This document shows positions 36,410 through 49,927 of a stretch of DNA of 64,000 nt, one piece after another; position 1 is the stretch's first letter, and each line of letters begins with the position of its first letter. Below the pieces are notes generated by a model, which was given only the letters and a program-made list of their open reading frames with translations, made no database searches and was not told the DNA's origin. A program made the position numbers and the translations under genes. Source of the stretch: Salinarimonas ramus. GTDB lineage: Bacteria > Pseudomonadota > Alphaproteobacteria > Rhizobiales > Beijerinckiaceae. The stretch spans positions 69,261 through 133,260 of the forward strand of contig NZ_BMMF01000004.1 in NCBI RefSeq assembly GCF_014645695.1. The letters are read 5' to 3'.

Positions 36410-36442
36410 CTCGTCATTCGTCGCTCCCGGGGGAGCGGCGAA

Positions 36443-37249
36443 TCAGAACTTGTAGCTGAGACGCGCGCGGACGACGCCGAACTCGACGTTGTCGTCGTTC
36501 GACTCGCTGGCGGCCGGGATCGGGTTCGCACCGACGAAGCCGGCGAGGCCGTTCGTGTCCGTGTCGCGGTCGAGGTTCACGTAGAGACCCTCGATACCGA
36601 CGATCAGGTTGTTCGTGAACGCGTAGTCCACACCCGCGCCGAGCGTCCAGCCGAAGCCGACGTCGTCGTCCTCGAACAGGACGCGGTCGCCCGTCGCCGT
36701 CTCGAAGCGCGCGGCGTCGCCGCCGCCGTAGGCGAGACCGCCCGTGGCGTAGATCAGGGCGCGATCGAAGGCGTAACCGGCGCGGATACGCGCCGTGCCG
36801 AACCAATCGACGCCCGAGATGCCGCGACGCAGCGGGGCGAAGCCCGGAGCCGCCGGGGTGACCGAGAGCGGGCCACGCATGTCGTCGTCGTCGAGACCGA
36901 CGAACTGGAGGTCGGCTTCGGCGCCCAGCACGAAGTTGTTCGCGAACTGGTAGTTATAGCCGATGAAGCCGCCGCCGGTGAACGCAGCGTCCTCGCTGTT
37001 GTCGCCGTAGCGAATCACGGTGCCCGTGGGGATGAAGCCGTTCGGCCCCACGACGACGGTGTCGTCGCGGTCGTCGCCGGCGTTGAAGCCGACGCCCGCG
37101 TTCACACCGGCGTAGAAGCCGGTCCACGTGAAGGCCGGCGGCACGAACACAGGAGCCGGGGCCTGGACACGGGCCGGGAGATCCGCAGCGAACGCCCCGC
37201 CCGTGAGGGCGAGAGACGCTGCGCTCGCGAGAAGGATGGTTCTGATCAT
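36443..37249 (-). CDS. Outer-membrane beta-barrel protein (Omp25/Omp31-like)
   Basis: A 268-residue exported protein. The signal peptide runs to GGAFAADLP (cleavage near residue 22), and ADLP at the start of the mature chain is typical of Hyphomicrobiales Omp25-type porin-like proteins. TWTGFYAGVNAGVGF opens the barrel, and alternating aromatic strands follow. The C-terminus is LSYKF, ending in Phe, the BAM recognition signature. ATG 37249 lies behind AGAGGTG. Such proteins are abundant surface proteins. A TTGACA box lies ~90 bases upstream. Confidence 0.93.
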   Translation of the reverse strand: MIRTILLASAASLALTGGAFAADLPARVQAPAPVFVPPAFTWTGFYAGVNAGVGFNAGDDRDDTVVVGPNGFIPTGTVIRYGDNSEDAAFTGGGFIGYNYQFANNFVLGAEADLQFVGLDDDDMRGPLSVTPAAPGFAPLRRGISGVDWFGTARIRAGYAFDRALIYATGGLAYGGGDAARFETATGDRVLFEDDDVGFGWTLGAGVDYAFTNNLIVGIEGLYVNLDRDTDTNGLAGFVGANPIPAASESNDDNVEFGVVRARLSYKF

Positions 37250-37587
37250 GAGAGCACCTCTTTCGGATGAGCCACCACCATAACGCGGAAAGCGCTGAAG
37301 ATGCTGTTGCTTCCATGCATCAGCTACGGGAAGCTTATTGTCAAGCTGCACGTATGTTACAGGCTCGATCACGATTATTTGCTTCGATTTATCTTCATGC
37401 GGATGGAACCAGTTCCATCTACTTACATAGGTTATCCAAGCTCGGCAGTTTCCTCGTGCCCCGCCCCGTCACGATGAGCCCGATCGCCGGGTTTGGCCGC
37501 GCGCGCCGGCACCGTTATGCTGCGACAGGAAAGCGCGCGATTCGCCCTCGCCCGGCGTCCCCGCGCATCGCGGCCCGGAGGTGCGTC
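37250..37587. other. 338-base divergent intergenic region (outer-membrane gene / sugar cluster)
   Basis: The region is clearly richer in A+T than its neighbours and holds no convincing gene. On the minus strand a TTGACA at 37344-37339 may be the -35 of the outer-membrane gene, but the spaced -10 is poor. In the middle lies a 16-base dyad ATGGAAC-CA-GTTCCAT at 37403-37418. The part next to rfbF returns to high GC. It probably holds the promoters of both divergent transcripts. Confidence 0.5.
37403..37418. promoter_or_regulatory. Inverted repeat upstream of the sugar cluster
   Basis: ATGGAAC and GTTCCAT form perfect seven-base arms around CA, inside the A+T-rich part of the divergent space. 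A regulator-binding site is plausible; no regulator gene is adjacent. Confidence 0.35.
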
Positions 37588-38373
37588 GTGAAGGTCGTGA
37601 TACTCGCCGGCGGTCTCGGCACGCGCCTCTCCGAGGAGACGGTGAACGTCCCAAAGCCCATGGTGGAGATCGGCGGCATGCCGATCCTGTGGCACATCAT
37701 GAAGATCTACGCCGCTCAGGGCTTCGACGAATTCGTCGTGGCGCTCGGCTACAAGGGCGACGTGATCAAGCGCTTCTTCTACGATTACGGCCGGCTGCGC
37801 GGCTCGCTGACGATCGATCTCGCCGGCGGGGACCTGCGCCCCCACGCCGGCGATCCCGGGAGCCTGCGCGAGAGCTGGCGCGTGCATCTCATGGAGACGG
37901 GCCGCGAGACGCTCACCGCCGGGCGCCTGAAGCGGCTCAAGGACTTCCTGGGCGACGAGCCCTTCATGCTCACCTACGGCGACGGCGTGTCGAACATCGA
38001 CCTCAACGCGCTCCTCGCCTATCACCGCGCCCACGGCCGGCTCGGCACCATCACCGCGGTGCGCCCGCCCGCACGCTTCGGCGGGCTCGATTTCGGCGAG
38101 AACGGCGAGATCCGCGAGTTCATCGAGAAGCCGCAGATCGGCGAGGGCTGGATCAACGGCGGCTTCATGGTGCTGGAGCCCGAGATCCTCGATCGCATCC
38201 CGGGCGACGATTCCGCGCTCGAAGGCGACGTGCTGGAGCCGCTCTCGCGCGAGCGCGCGCTGATGGCCTATCGCCACGAAGGCTATTGGCAGTGCATGGA
38301 CACGCTGCGCGACCGGCGCATCCTGAACGACATGTGGGAGACGGGAGACGCGCCGTGGCGGATCTGGGAATGA
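37588..38373 (+). CDS. rfbF: Glucose-1-phosphate cytidylyltransferase
   Basis: A 261-residue enzyme making CDP-glucose from CTP and glucose-1-phosphate. The N-terminal signature [16 protein letters not shown] is followed by [27 protein letters not shown] and [13 protein letters not shown] are diagnostic of RfbF rather than GalU or RmlA. GTG 37588 lies behind GGAGG; the frame is open much further upstream without coding character. It is the first of six genes that overlap or nearly overlap, all for one sugar. rfbG starts four bases before its end. Confidence 0.95.
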   Translation: MKVVILAGGLGTRLSEETVNVPKPMVEIGGMPILWHIMKIYAAQGFDEFVVALGYKGDVIKRFFYDYGRLRGSLTIDLAGGDLRPHAGDPGSLRESWRVHLMETGRETLTAGRLKRLKDFLGDEPFMLTYGDGVSNIDLNALLAYHRAHGRLGTITAVRPPARFGGLDFGENGEIREFIEKPQIGEGWINGGFMVLEPEILDRIPGDDSALEGDVLEPLSRERALMAYRHEGYWQCMDTLRDRRILNDMWETGDAPWRIWE

Positions 38374-39353
38374 GCCCGCGCGAACGCTTCTGGCGCGACC
38401 GCCGCGTGCTCGTCACGGGCGCCACGGGGCTCGTCGGCTCGCACCTCACCCGCGAGCTCGTGTCGCTGGGCTGCGACGTGGTCGCGCTGGTGCGGGACTG
38501 GGTGCCGGGAAGCCCGCTTCTCTCGGAAGAATGGGCGGGCGCCGTCACCCTCGTTCGCGGGGACGTGTGCGACCAGGCGGCGATGGAGCGCATCCTCGGC
38601 GAGCACGAGATCGCGAGCGTCGTCCACCTCGCGGCGCAGACCATCGTGCCCATCGCCAACCGCAACCCGGTCTCCACCTTCGAGACCAACGTCGCGGGCA
38701 CCTGGCGTCTGCTCGAGGCGGCGCGGCGCTCGCCCAAGGTGAGCGAGTTCGTGCTCGCCTCCTCCGACAAGGCCTACGGCCAGGCGGCCGTGCTGCCCTA
38801 CACGGAGGAGACGCCGCTCGCGGGGCTCTACCCCTACGACGCGTCGAAATCCTGCGCGGATCTCATCGCGCAATCCTATGCCGCCACCTACGGCACGCCC
38901 GTCGCCATCACCCGCTGCGGCAATTTCTTCGGCGGGGGCGACCTGAACTGGAGCCGCATCGTGCCCGGCACGATCCGCTCCGTGCTCGCGGGCGAGCGCC
39001 CGGTCATCCGCTCGGACGGCACGCTGGTGCGCGACTACATCTATGTCGGCGACGCGGTGGAAGCGTACATGACGCTCACCGAGCGCCTCGCGGAGAACCG
39101 CGCGCTCGCCGGGCGCGCCTTCAACTTCTCCACCGAGATCCCCCTCTCGGCGCGCGCCCTCGTCGACCTCGTCCTCGCGCGGATGGGGAGCGACCTCGAG
39201 CCGATCGTGCTCGGCGAGGCGACGCACGAGATCGCCGAGCAATATCTCGACGCGTCGCGCGCCCGCGCCGAGCTCGGCTGGGCGCCGCGCTACGGGCTCG
39301 AGGAGGGGCTCGACCGCACCATCGCCTGGTACCGCGAGAGGCTCGCCCGATGA
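38370..39353 (+). CDS. rfbG: CDP-glucose 4,6-dehydratase-like SDR enzyme
   Basis: A 327-residue extended short-chain dehydrogenase. NAD is bound by [11 protein letters not shown] near residue 17, and the catalytic YxxxK is [11 protein letters not shown] near 150. SSDKAYG and [18 protein letters not shown] are the phrases seen in CDP-glucose 4,6-dehydratases. It should convert CDP-glucose to CDP-4-keto-6-deoxyglucose. It is slightly short of the typical ~356 residues. It overlaps rfbF (ATGA) and the following methyltransferase gene. Confidence 0.93.
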   Translation: MSPRERFWRDRRVLVTGATGLVGSHLTRELVSLGCDVVALVRDWVPGSPLLSEEWAGAVTLVRGDVCDQAAMERILGEHEIASVVHLAAQTIVPIANRNPVSTFETNVAGTWRLLEAARRSPKVSEFVLASSDKAYGQAAVLPYTEETPLAGLYPYDASKSCADLIAQSYAATYGTPVAITRCGNFFGGGDLNWSRIVPGTIRSVLAGERPVIRSDGTLVRDYIYVGDAVEAYMTLTERLAENRALAGRAFNFSTEIPLSARALVDLVLARMGSDLEPIVLGEATHEIAEQYLDASRARAELGWAPRYGLEEGLDRTIAWYRERLAR

Positions 39354-40594
39354 GTGACGCGCCCGCCATGACGCGCATCACGGGCTGCCGCTCCTGCGGC
39401 GGCACGCATCTCGCGCCCGTCCTGTCGCTGGGCGAGACGCCGCTCGCCAACGCCCTCGTCGCGCCAGATCGCCTGGAGGAGCCCGAGCCGCGCTTCCCGC
39501 TGGAGCTCGTCTTCTGCCTAGACTGCACGCTCCTCCAGCTCACCGTGTCGGTGCGTCCCGACCTGATGTTCTCGGACTATCCGTACTTCTCGTCGGTGTC
39601 GGAGAGCTTCACCGCGGCGGCGCGGGCGCTCGCGGCGCGGCTCGTCGAGGCGCGCGGCCTCGGGCCCGGCTCGCAGGTCGTCGAGATCGCGTCGAACGAC
39701 GGCTACCTGCTCCAGGGCTATCAGGCGCTCGGCGTACCCGTGCTCGGCATCGACCCTGCGCAGAACGTGGCGAAGGCGGCGATCGCGAAGGGCGTGCCCA
39801 CCCGCGTCGCCTTCTTCGGGCGCGACCTGGCGGACGCGCTCGCGGCGGAGGGGATCGCGGCCGACGTGATCCACGCCAACAACGTCCTCGCGCACGTGCC
39901 GGACCTCAACGGCGTCGTCGCCGGCATGAAGCGGCTCCTGAAGCCAGACGGCGTGTGCGTCATCGAGGTGCCCTACGCCCGCGACTTCATCGAGAAGTGC
40001 GAGTTCGACACGATCTACCACGAGCACCTGTGCTACTTCTCCGCGAGCGCGCTCGCCGCGCTCTTCGCCCGCCACGGCCTCGTCCTCGCGGACGTCGAGC
40101 ACACGCCTTTCCACGGCGGCACCCTGCGCGCCGTCGCGGCGCACGAGGGCGCCCTGCCGAGCCCGGCCGCGCGGGATCTCCTGGAGGAGGAGCGCCGGCT
40201 CGGCATGACGGAAGAGCCGTACCATTCCGGCTTCGCGGCGCGGGTCGAGCGTCTCGCCGCCACGCTTTCGAAGACGCTGCGCGACCTCAAGGCCGGCGGC
40301 GCGCGCATCGCCGCCTACGGCGCCTCCGCCAAGGGCGCGACGCTCCTGAACCATGCCGGCCTGGGCGCGGACGTGCTCGACTTCATCGCCGACCGCTCCC
40401 CCGCCAAGCAGGGCCTGCACGGGCCTGGCACGAAGCTGCCCATCGTGCCGCCGGAGCGCCTTTTAGAGGCGATGCCCGACTACACGCTGCTCCTCACCTG
40501 GAATTTCGCCGAGGAGATCATGGCGCAGCAGGCGGCCTATCGCGACGCCGGCGGGCGCTTCGTCGTCCCGGTGCCGGAGGTGCGGATCGTCTGA
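39350..40594 (+). CDS. Nucleotide-sugar C-methyltransferase (zinc-binding N-terminus)
   Basis: A 414-residue SAM-dependent enzyme of the TylC3/NovU class. Residues ~10-70 form a zinc-binding domain with CRSCGG and a second Cys pair in FCLDC near 56. The SAM domain has [15 protein letters not shown] near 105 and [12 protein letters not shown] near 180. The C-terminal domain contains [16 protein letters not shown], another family hallmark. It would add a carbon-linked methyl group to a 4-keto-6-deoxyhexose, most often at C3. Here the substrate should be the CDP-ketosugar from RfbG. The rfbC-like gene starts at its last base. Confidence 0.9.
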   Translation: MSDAPAMTRITGCRSCGGTHLAPVLSLGETPLANALVAPDRLEEPEPRFPLELVFCLDCTLLQLTVSVRPDLMFSDYPYFSSVSESFTAAARALAARLVEARGLGPGSQVVEIASNDGYLLQGYQALGVPVLGIDPAQNVAKAAIAKGVPTRVAFFGRDLADALAAEGIAADVIHANNVLAHVPDLNGVVAGMKRLLKPDGVCVIEVPYARDFIEKCEFDTIYHEHLCYFSASALAALFARHGLVLADVEHTPFHGGTLRAVAAHEGALPSPAARDLLEEERRLGMTEEPYHSGFAARVERLAATLSKTLRDLKAGGARIAAYGASAKGATLLNHAGLGADVLDFIADRSPAKQGLHGPGTKLPIVPPERLLEAMPDYTLLLTWNFAEEIMAQQAAYRDAGGRFVVPVPEVRIV

Positions 40595-41154
40595 TGCGCT
40601 TTTCCGAGACGCCGCTCGCCGGAGCCTTCCTGATCGAGCCCGAGCCCATCGCCGACCCCCGCGGCTTCTTCGCGCGCACCGTGGATCGCGAGGCGTTCGC
40701 CGCGCACGGGCTCGACGCCGACTTCGTCCAGGCGAGCGTCTCCTTCAACGCGCGCGCGGGCACGTTGCGCGGCCTGCATTTCCAGCGCGCGCCGCATGCG
40801 GAGGACAAGCTCGTGCGCGTCACCGCGGGCGCGATCCTCGACGTGATCGTCGACATGCGCCCGCGCTCGCCGACGCGCTGGCGCTGGCATGCGCAGCCGC
40901 TCGACGCGGCCTCGCGGGCGGCGCTCTACGTGCCGAAGGGCTTCGCCCACGGCTTCGTCACGCTCGTGGACGAGACCGAGATCCTCTACCAGATGACGAC
41001 GCCTTACGTGCCCGGCGCGGGCGCGGGGCTGCGCTGGGACGATCCGATGCTCGCCATCGAGTGGCCGATCCGCACCCCGATCCTCTCCGAGAGCGACGAG
41101 GCGTGGCCGCTGCTCGTGCCGGGCGCCTTCGACGACGAGGACGCCTTCCCGTGA
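40594..41154 (+). CDS. rfbC: dTDP/CDP-4-keto-6-deoxyhexose 3,5-epimerase family
   Basis: A 186-residue cupin-fold epimerase of the RmlC family. It has DPRGFFARTVDREAF near 20, ASVSFNARAGTLRGLHFQ near 48 with the catalytic His, and PKGFAHGFVTL near 116. It also has a Tyr in EILYQMTTPYVPG near 137. Within a CDP-sugar cluster its substrate is presumably the C-methylated CDP-4-keto sugar, for epimerisation at C3 and/or C5, instead of the dTDP-rhamnose route; no rmlABD lies here. It overlaps the upstream gene by one base (TGATG) and the next by four. Confidence 0.9.
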   Translation: MRFSETPLAGAFLIEPEPIADPRGFFARTVDREAFAAHGLDADFVQASVSFNARAGTLRGLHFQRAPHAEDKLVRVTAGAILDVIVDMRPRSPTRWRWHAQPLDAASRAALYVPKGFAHGFVTLVDETEILYQMTTPYVPGAGAGLRWDDPMLAIEWPIRTPILSESDEAWPLLVPGAFDDEDAFP

Positions 41155-42101
41155 GCGCGCGCGGAACGCTCCTCCTCACCGGTGCCACGGGCTTCATCGG
41201 CCGCCCGCTGGCCGCGCGCCTCGCCGCCCGCGGCTGGCGGGTCGTGGGCACGACCGCCCGCGCCGTACCGGCGGAGGTCCCCGGAATCGCCGCGATGGAG
41301 CGCGCGGACCTGACCGACGCCGCCTCCGCCCGCGCGCTGATCGCGCGGGTGCGGCCCAACGCGCTCGTCCACGCCGCCTGGACGACGACACCCGGCCGCT
41401 TCTGGGCGGACCCGGCGAACCTCGCCTGGCTCGAGGGCGGCATCGCTCTCCTCGACGCCTTCGGCGCCGCCGGCGGCGAGCGCGCCGTCGGCCTCGGCAC
41501 GTGCGCGGAATACGAGGCCGGCGCCGAGCGGCTCGACGAGGCGACGACGCCCCTTCGCCCCGCGACGCTCTACGGCGCGGCGAAGGCCGCGCTCTTCCAT
41601 GCGGGCACGGCCGCCGCGATGGCGCACGGCGTCTCCTTCGCCTGGGCGCGCGTCTTCACGCCCTACGGCGCCGACGAGCCGGAGGGCAAGCTCGTCGGGT
41701 CGGTGGCGCGCGCGCTCCTCGCGGGGCGTCCCGTCGAGACCACGCAGGGCACGCAGCTGCGCGACTTCCTCCATGTCGAGGACGTTGCGGAGGCGATCGC
41801 GGCGCTCGTGGACGGCGGCGTCGAGGGGCCGGTGAACGTCGGCTCCGGCGAGGCGGTCTCCCTGCGCGACGTGATCGCGCGCATATCCGCCCTCACCGGA
41901 GGCGGCGAGCGCGTCGCCTTCGGCGCGCGCCCCCGCCCGCCCCACGATCCCGACAGCATGGTCGCCGCGGTGGAGCGGCTCACAAGGGAGGTCGGCTTTC
42001 GCCCGGCGATCCCGCTCGACGAGGGGCTCGCGCGCACCATCGCCGCCCTCGCGTCGCGCATGCGGCACGAACAGACGGAGCCGGAGGAGGCCCGCCCATG
42101 A
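41151..42101 (+). CDS. NAD(P)-dependent epimerase/dehydratase (SDR), final ketosugar step
   Basis: A 316-residue extended SDR starting at GTG 41151, overlapping the stop of rfbC. The coenzyme loop is LLTGATGFIGRPLA at the N-terminus. The catalytic Tyr and Lys are in TLYGAAKAAL near 140, and the substrate part has QLRDFLHVEDVAEAIAAL. It may reduce the 4-keto group or epimerise the sugar to give the finished CDP-hexose. The precise reaction is not decided by sequence. The methyltransferase gene follows with an ATGA overlap. Confidence 0.87.
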   Translation: MSARGTLLLTGATGFIGRPLAARLAARGWRVVGTTARAVPAEVPGIAAMERADLTDAASARALIARVRPNALVHAAWTTTPGRFWADPANLAWLEGGIALLDAFGAAGGERAVGLGTCAEYEAGAERLDEATTPLRPATLYGAAKAALFHAGTAAAMAHGVSFAWARVFTPYGADEPEGKLVGSVARALLAGRPVETTQGTQLRDFLHVEDVAEAIAALVDGGVEGPVNVGSGEAVSLRDVIARISALTGGGERVAFGARPRPPHDPDSMVAAVERLTREVGFRPAIPLDEGLARTIAALASRMRHEQTEPEEARP

Positions 42102-42868
42102 AGATCACCATCGACACCGATGCGCGAAGCCTCGTCGCGGATGGCCCCGAGGGCACGCGCACCCTCGACCTGTGGGGCAAGGAGGCATTCGAGCTGATCT
42201 CGGACGTCTGGCTGCGCACGAGCTGGAACGCCAAGTACCCCTACACCTTCACCTGGCTCGACCGGCCCATCATCCAGCATCCCGAGGACATGGTGCGCAC
42301 GCAGGAGGCGATCTGCGCGCTGCGTCCGGACGTCATCGTCGAGACCGGCGTCGCCCATGGCGGGTCGCTCGTGTTCTCGGCGGGGCTGATGAAGGCCATG
42401 GGCTTCGGGCGGCTCGTCGTGGGCGTCGACATCGAGGTGCGCCCGCACAACCGCGCCGCCATCGAGGCGCATCCGCTGGCCCCCATGATCGCGCTGGTCG
42501 AGGGCGATTCGGCCGCGCCCGAGATCGTCGACGCCGTGCGCGCGCTGATCCGCCCCGGGGAGAGCGTGCTCGTCATTCTCGATTCGAACCACACCAAGGC
42601 CCACGTCGCCCGCGAGCTCGAGGCCTACGCCTCGCTCGTGACGCCGGGGAGCTACATCGTCGCCACCGACGGCATCATGCGCGAGGTGGCGGACACGCCC
42701 CGCGGCAAGCCCGACTGGACGCACGACAACCCCGCGGCGGCCGCCGAGGAGTTCGCCGCGCGCCGCGCGGACTTCGCGCTGGCGCCGCCGGCCTGGCGCT
42801 TCAACGAGAGCGACCTCGACCGCCCGATCACGGCCTGGCCGAGCGCCTGGCTGAAGCGGGTCGGCTGA
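42098..42868 (+). CDS. CmcI/rhamnosyl O-methyltransferase family protein (annotated as cephalosporin hydroxylase)
   Basis: A 256-residue SAM-dependent enzyme of the CmcI family. VIVETGVAHGGSLVFSAGL near 85 is the SAM-binding loop, VVGVDIEVRPHNR near 110 holds the acidic ribose contact, and VLVILDSNHTKAHV near 160 follows. The family name 'cephalosporin hydroxylase' is historic; many members O-methylate sugars. Here it closes the CDP-hexose cluster, so O-methylation of the same deoxysugar is the likely role. It overlaps the upstream gene. The following gene is convergent, six bases away. Confidence 0.85.
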   Translation: MKITIDTDARSLVADGPEGTRTLDLWGKEAFELISDVWLRTSWNAKYPYTFTWLDRPIIQHPEDMVRTQEAICALRPDVIVETGVAHGGSLVFSAGLMKAMGFGRLVVGVDIEVRPHNRAAIEAHPLAPMIALVEGDSAAPEIVDAVRALIRPGESVLVILDSNHTKAHVARELEAYASLVTPGSYIVATDGIMREVADTPRGKPDWTHDNPAAAAEEFAARRADFALAPPAWRFNESDLDRPITAWPSAWLKRVG

Positions 42869-42874
42869 CGCGGC

Positions 42875-43927
42875 TCAGCCTTTCGCGGCCTGCAGGAAAG
42901 CCTCGATCTGCGCCTCGGTGGTCGCGAAGGAGGCGACGAGGCGCACCAGCATCTCGTGCGGCGCGATCCGCTCGCCCTCCGGGAGCGAGCGCTCCGACCA
43001 GGGATGGAAGACGGCGCCCGCCGCGCGCAGGCGCTCCACGGTCTCACGGGGAAGGACGGGGAAGACCTCGTTCGCCTCGCGCGGCACCGCGAGCCGCGCG
43101 CCGGGCAGCGCCGCGACGCCCTCCGCCAGCCGCGCCGCCATGGCGTTGGCGTGGCGGGCGTTGTCGAGCCAATGGTCGTTTCCGAGATAGCCCTCGAGCT
43201 GCGCGCCGAGCAGCCGCCCCTTGGAGAGCGTGTGGCCCGAGCGCTTGCGCAAGTACGGCATCGCCTCCGCGAGCGCGGGATCGAAGAAGATCACGGCTTC
43301 CGCCGCGAGGCAGCCGTTCTTCGTCGCGCCGAAGGTGAGGACGTCGATGCCGAGCTTCCAGGTCATCTCGGCGGGCGTGACGTTCAGCGACACGAGCGCG
43401 TTGGCGAAGCGCGCGCCGTCCATGTGCACCTTGAGCCCCGCCTCGTGGGCGACCTCGCAGAGCGCCGCGATCTCGGAGGGCGTGTAGACGAGGCCGTACT
43501 CGGTCGCCTGCGAGAGCGTCAGCGCGCGCGGCGGCATCTGCTTCTCGTGGCGCGGCAGGGCGGCGAGGTAGTCGGCCAGCGTGCGCGGCGCGATCTTGCC
43601 GCCGGCGCCCGGGAGCCCGAGGAGCTTCATGCCGCCGGCGAAGAACTCGGGCGCGCCGCACTCGTCCTCCATCACGTGCGCCTCGACGTGGCACAGGGCC
43701 GCGCCATAGGGCGGGACGAGAGCCGAGAGCGCGAGGGCGTTCGCCGCCGTGCCGGTCGCCACGAGCTGGATCGCGCAGTCGCGTTCGAACAGCGCGCCGA
43801 GCCGCTCGATCGCGGCCTTGGTCGCGCGATCGGTGCCGTAGGCCCCCTCCGCCCCCTCGTTGGCGGCGACGAGCGCGTCCAGCACGGGCCGGCTCGCGCC
43901 GACGATGTTGTCGCTGGCGAAATTCAT
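42875..43927 (-). CDS. Low-specificity threonine aldolase family (PLP-dependent)
   Basis: A 350-residue type I PLP enzyme splitting threonine or allo-threonine to glycine and acetaldehyde. Features include NFASDNIVGASRPV at the start, LVATGTAANALALSAL near 56, HMDGARFANAL near 170 with the cofactor-binding Asp and Arg, and FGATKNGCLAAEAV near 200 with the PLP-linked Lys. The family also includes beta-eliminating lyases with similar motifs. It is convergent with the sugar cluster and not part of it. ATG 43927 is well supported by the family-like N-terminus. Confidence 0.9.
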   Translation of the reverse strand: MNFASDNIVGASRPVLDALVAANEGAEGAYGTDRATKAAIERLGALFERDCAIQLVATGTAANALALSALVPPYGAALCHVEAHVMEDECGAPEFFAGGMKLLGLPGAGGKIAPRTLADYLAALPRHEKQMPPRALTLSQATEYGLVYTPSEIAALCEVAHEAGLKVHMDGARFANALVSLNVTPAEMTWKLGIDVLTFGATKNGCLAAEAVIFFDPALAEAMPYLRKRSGHTLSKGRLLGAQLEGYLGNDHWLDNARHANAMAARLAEGVAALPGARLAVPREANEVFPVLPRETVERLRAAGAVFHPWSERSLPEGERIAPHEMLVRLVASFATTEAQIEAFLQAAKG

Positions 43928-44111
43928 GAACGGATCTCCTCCACGCCCGCACCGGACAGGGTGGCGGAGCGCGCGTCAAGGTCGCCGAGGACCTTATGCC
44001 GGTGCGCGGAGTTCCTCACCTCATTGCAAAGCCTAAACCTTAGGTGTAACCCAAACGAGTGGTCGCACCGATGTCGAAATCGAAAGCCGAGGAAAGACGC
44101 GAGGAAGCGTG

Positions 44112-44519
44112 ATGCTGAACCTTCGTTTGACGGATTTCTTCGTCGTTGAGCGTGAGTTCGCGACGCCGGACGAGATCAAGCGGCACGTGGCCCAGGCAAA
44201 GGAAAGCCGTGGCCCCCTCCACGCTCTGCTGTTCTTCTCCACCGAGAAGCAGCAGAGCTGGTTCGTCGCAGCCGGTGGTGCGCTGCATCTCGTCGTCGAC
44301 CACACGAACGAGGCCTCCCCGAAAATCCTTTGGACGATCCCGCTCGACGAGCTCGGCTCGGTCGAGATCGGAGAGCGTTCCCGAACCACCGGGCTGATCA
44401 CCGTCGGCGGCAAGCGACCGAGGTTCTTCAGCAAGAAGCTGTTCGCCGACGAGCCTATCGACGTGCGCCTGCGCGACATGATCGAGCGCGCGCGGCAGCG
44501 GACGCCGTATGCGGCCTGA
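44112..44519 (+). CDS. Conserved-looking small soluble protein, unknown
   Basis: A 135-residue protein without signal peptide or membrane span. It looks like a mixed alpha/beta domain: LNLRLTDFFVVEREF at the start, LLFFSTEKQQSWFVAAGGAL near 40, and a basic GGKRPRFFSKKLF stretch near 100. No family is recognised. ATG 44112 follows GAGGAA at 44101-44106; a GTG directly before is in frame. A CCTAA-ACC-TTAGG dyad lies at 44032-44044 upstream. Codon use is less extreme than in neighbouring genes, so transfer or relaxed selection is possible. Confidence 0.65.
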   Translation: MLNLRLTDFFVVEREFATPDEIKRHVAQAKESRGPLHALLFFSTEKQQSWFVAAGGALHLVVDHTNEASPKILWTIPLDELGSVEIGERSRTTGLITVGGKRPRFFSKKLFADEPIDVRLRDMIERARQRTPYAA

Positions 44520-45007
44520 CGCCGCCGTCGCAACCTAAGCGAAGGCTGCCCTCGATAATTGGTCGATTGTTGCGCCGTCGCGCCTCCCCTCGGCAACGAT
44601 CGTTCTCGAACGCCTCCAAAATGCACTTGTGCGGCGGGGCGAAATCTGGCAACGTCCGGCGCAACTAGGACAGCAAGGCTGTCCCATCGCCGGCGGCCGA
44701 TGCCGTCACCCGATCTCGTAGGCAACACTTCTCGAAGGCGAGAGAGACGATGAACGCCCGCGCCACGCGCGACCGAGATCCGAAACCCACCGCCCGCGCG
44801 ACGACGCGGGCGATGCGGGCGCGCCGCGGCTGAAACCCAGCCGCCGGACGCCCGCCTGAGGTGCGGGCGCCCCCTCCCCCGGCTTCCGTACCTCCTTGAA
44901 CGAGCGGCACGCCCGGCTTCGCGAGCGATCCGGGCGGCAGGTTTCCGCCGTATGGCGGAGTGCGGCGACGGGGCGTCGAGGGCCCCGGTCCGAGCGAGGA
45001 TCGAGCG
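44520..45007 (+). other. 488-base gltB upstream region with a small Arg-rich ORF and hairpins
   Basis: No ordinary gene is present. An ATG at 44750, behind GAGAGAGA, opens a 27-codon frame ending at 44833, with eight Arg residues (MNARATRDRDPKPTARATT...). A hairpin CGCCCGC/GCGGGCG follows at 44849-44869, and a second, CCGCC-GTAT-GGCGG, lies at 44945-44958 just before gltB. The layout (short ORF, then stem-loops, then a biosynthetic gene) resembles a leader region. GAGGA lies eight bases before the gltB ATG. I see no perfect promoter consensus. Confidence 0.4.
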
Positions 45008-49717
<4,710 letters not shown>

Positions 49718-49722
49718 GGGAC

Positions 49723-49753
49723 TTGACGGCGAATAAGCGTGGATACAAATAAT
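49723..49753 (+). promoter_or_regulatory. Possible promoter ahead of the brnT remnant
   Basis: TTGACG at 49723-49728 is a good -35-like box just after the gltB stop. The A+T-rich stretch following it offers TACAAA (15-base spacing) or AATAAT (19-base spacing) as -10; neither spacing is ideal. If active it would drive brnA and perhaps gltD separately from gltB. Confidence 0.3.
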
Positions 49754-49927
49754 CTACGCGGATCGGCTGAGAACCAGCGAATTGATTGCGGACGCATCAC
49801 CTTCGGCATCCTGGACGAGCGCGTCGTCGCGCTCGTCTGGACGTCCAGGACCGAAGGGCGGCGGATCATTTCGATGAGGTACGCGAATGATCGAGAAAGG
49901 CAAAGAGTCCGGCGGCACCTGGATTGA
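49739..49927 (+). pseudogene. Remnant of a BrnT-family toxin (C-terminal half only)
   Basis: The 62-codon frame contains only the end of a BrnT-like ribonuclease toxin: a strand pair GRITFGILDERVVALVWTS, then RRIISMRYANDRERQ, which is the BrnT hallmark R(I)ISxRxAxxxER. BrnT proteins are about 90 residues long, and the N-terminal half with its first strands and helix is missing; the preceding bases show no matching frame. A catalytically active toxin is therefore unlikely. The brnA start lies inside its last 41 bases, the normal brnT-brnA overlap. Confidence 0.65.

Noticed and set aside
37267..37587. Upstream extension of rfbF by 107 codons
   Set aside because: The A+T-rich sequence and odd composition speak against coding. 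GTG 37588 has a GGAGG site and starts exactly at the conserved N-terminus.
44559..44576. TTGG...TTGC as a sigma-54 promoter for gltB
   Set aside because: The GG and GC elements are one base too close (the required spacing is ten bases), so it does not fit the -24/-12 rule.
44645..44662. TGGCAACGTCC... as a second sigma-54 site before gltB
   Set aside because: The -24 half is good but no GC stands at the right distance for -12.
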